Shown here: positions 6,049 through 6,302 of the stretch, one piece after another
Position numbering within the stretch: position 1 is the stretch's first letter
How the letters are laid out: each line of letters begins with the position of its first letter
DNA from: Campylobacterales bacterium
GTDB lineage: Bacteria; Campylobacterota; Campylobacteria; Campylobacterales; QNZT01
Assembly (NCBI GenBank): GCA_015663225.1
Contig: DQSO01000059.1
Coordinates: forward strand, 1-6,302
DNA length: 6,302 bases
Direction: 5' to 3'
Made by a program: the position numbers and the translations under genes
The notes under the pieces: model-generated
Told to the model about the DNA's origin: nothing
Seen by the model: only the letters and a program-made list of their open reading frames with translations
The model's database searches: none

Positions 6049-6302
6049 CGATGGCTCATCATTGGGCAATCCAGGATTTGGTGGTTATTGTGCAATTTTA
6101 AAGTTTGGTGGTAAGCAAAAAATAGTAAGTGGTGGACAAGAGTTAGCTACAAATAATCAGATGGAACTAAAAGCAGTCATAGAGGGTCTAAAAGCACTAA
6201 AAGAACCGTGTAAAGTAATAGTTACAAGTGATTCTAGCTATGTTGTAAATGCTATAAATGGTTGGCTTGCAAACTGGATAAAAAAAGATTTTAAAAAAGT
6301 AA
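6026..6302 (+). CDS. rnhA: Ribonuclease HI, 3' end outside window
   Basis: RNase HI cuts the RNA strand of RNA-DNA hybrids, removing R-loops and primers. The 92 residues visible carry the family's first three acidic metal ligands: D9 in YSDGSS, E47 in NNQMELKA, and D69 in VTSDSSYV. The NGWLANWIKKDFKK segment (78-91) is also typical. The fourth acidic residue and the C-terminal third lie past the window. The ATG at 6026 gives the standard N-terminus (MKQVHLYSDG) and follows a purine-rich AAGAAGAGAG Shine-Dalgarno-like stretch. The start lies inside the end of the LapB-like gene in another frame, so the two are probably translationally coupled. In H. pylori and relatives rnhA is followed by rnc and aroC, which may be the case here. 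Confidence 0.97.
   Translation, partial: MKQVHLYSDGSSLGNPGFGGYCAILKFGGKQKIVSGGQELATNNQMELKAVIEGLKALKEPCKVIVTSDSSYVVNAINGWLANWIKKDFKKV

Overview
The window looks like AT-rich chromosomal DNA from a member of the Campylobacterota (Epsilonproteobacteria), probably a Sulfurimonas-, Sulfurovum- or Arcobacter-type organism. This is an inference from the strong A+T bias, the short ProB without a PUA domain, the TPR-protein/rnhA gene pair that also occurs in this phylum, and promoters with a T-rich stretch upstream of a TATAAT box instead of a -35 element. No rRNA, tRNA, CRISPR array, insertion sequence or attachment site was seen.

Layout. (1) Positions 2-1891 (+) hold the 3' part of a large secreted subtilisin-family (S8) protease. 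It has a bacterial Ig-like domain, an Asp/Asn-rich calcium-binding spacer, an intact Asp/His/Asn/Ser active site and a C-terminal kexin-type P domain. (2) One base downstream, 1893-2285 (+) encodes a small exported protein whose C-terminal half looks like the inhibitory propeptide of a subtilase. The pair looks like a protease plus its own separately encoded chaperone/inhibitor. (3) On the minus strand, trpF (3631 to 3035) overlaps a downstream DEDDh 3'-5' exonuclease gene (3048 to 2266). The exonuclease gene in turn overlaps the end of the propeptide gene tail to tail by 20 bp. (4) Positions 3632-4230 have no intact gene. They hold a divergent promoter region and the heavily decayed remains of an LTA-synthase/sulfatase-family phosphoglycerol transferase gene, scattered over all three frames with internal deletions. 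(5) On the plus strand, proB (4231-5001), a LapB/YciM-like membrane-anchored TPR and zinc-ribbon protein (5008-6048) and rnhA (6026 to the window end, truncated) form a tight operon. A TATAAT box six bases before the proB ATG suggests a leaderless mRNA.

The genes fall into unrelated jobs: extracellular proteolysis, tryptophan synthesis plus DNA or RNA trimming, and proline synthesis plus a probable envelope regulator and RNase HI. The most interesting points are the stand-alone propeptide next to the protease, the LapB-like protein in this phylum, the leaderless proB and the eroded envelope-polymer gene.
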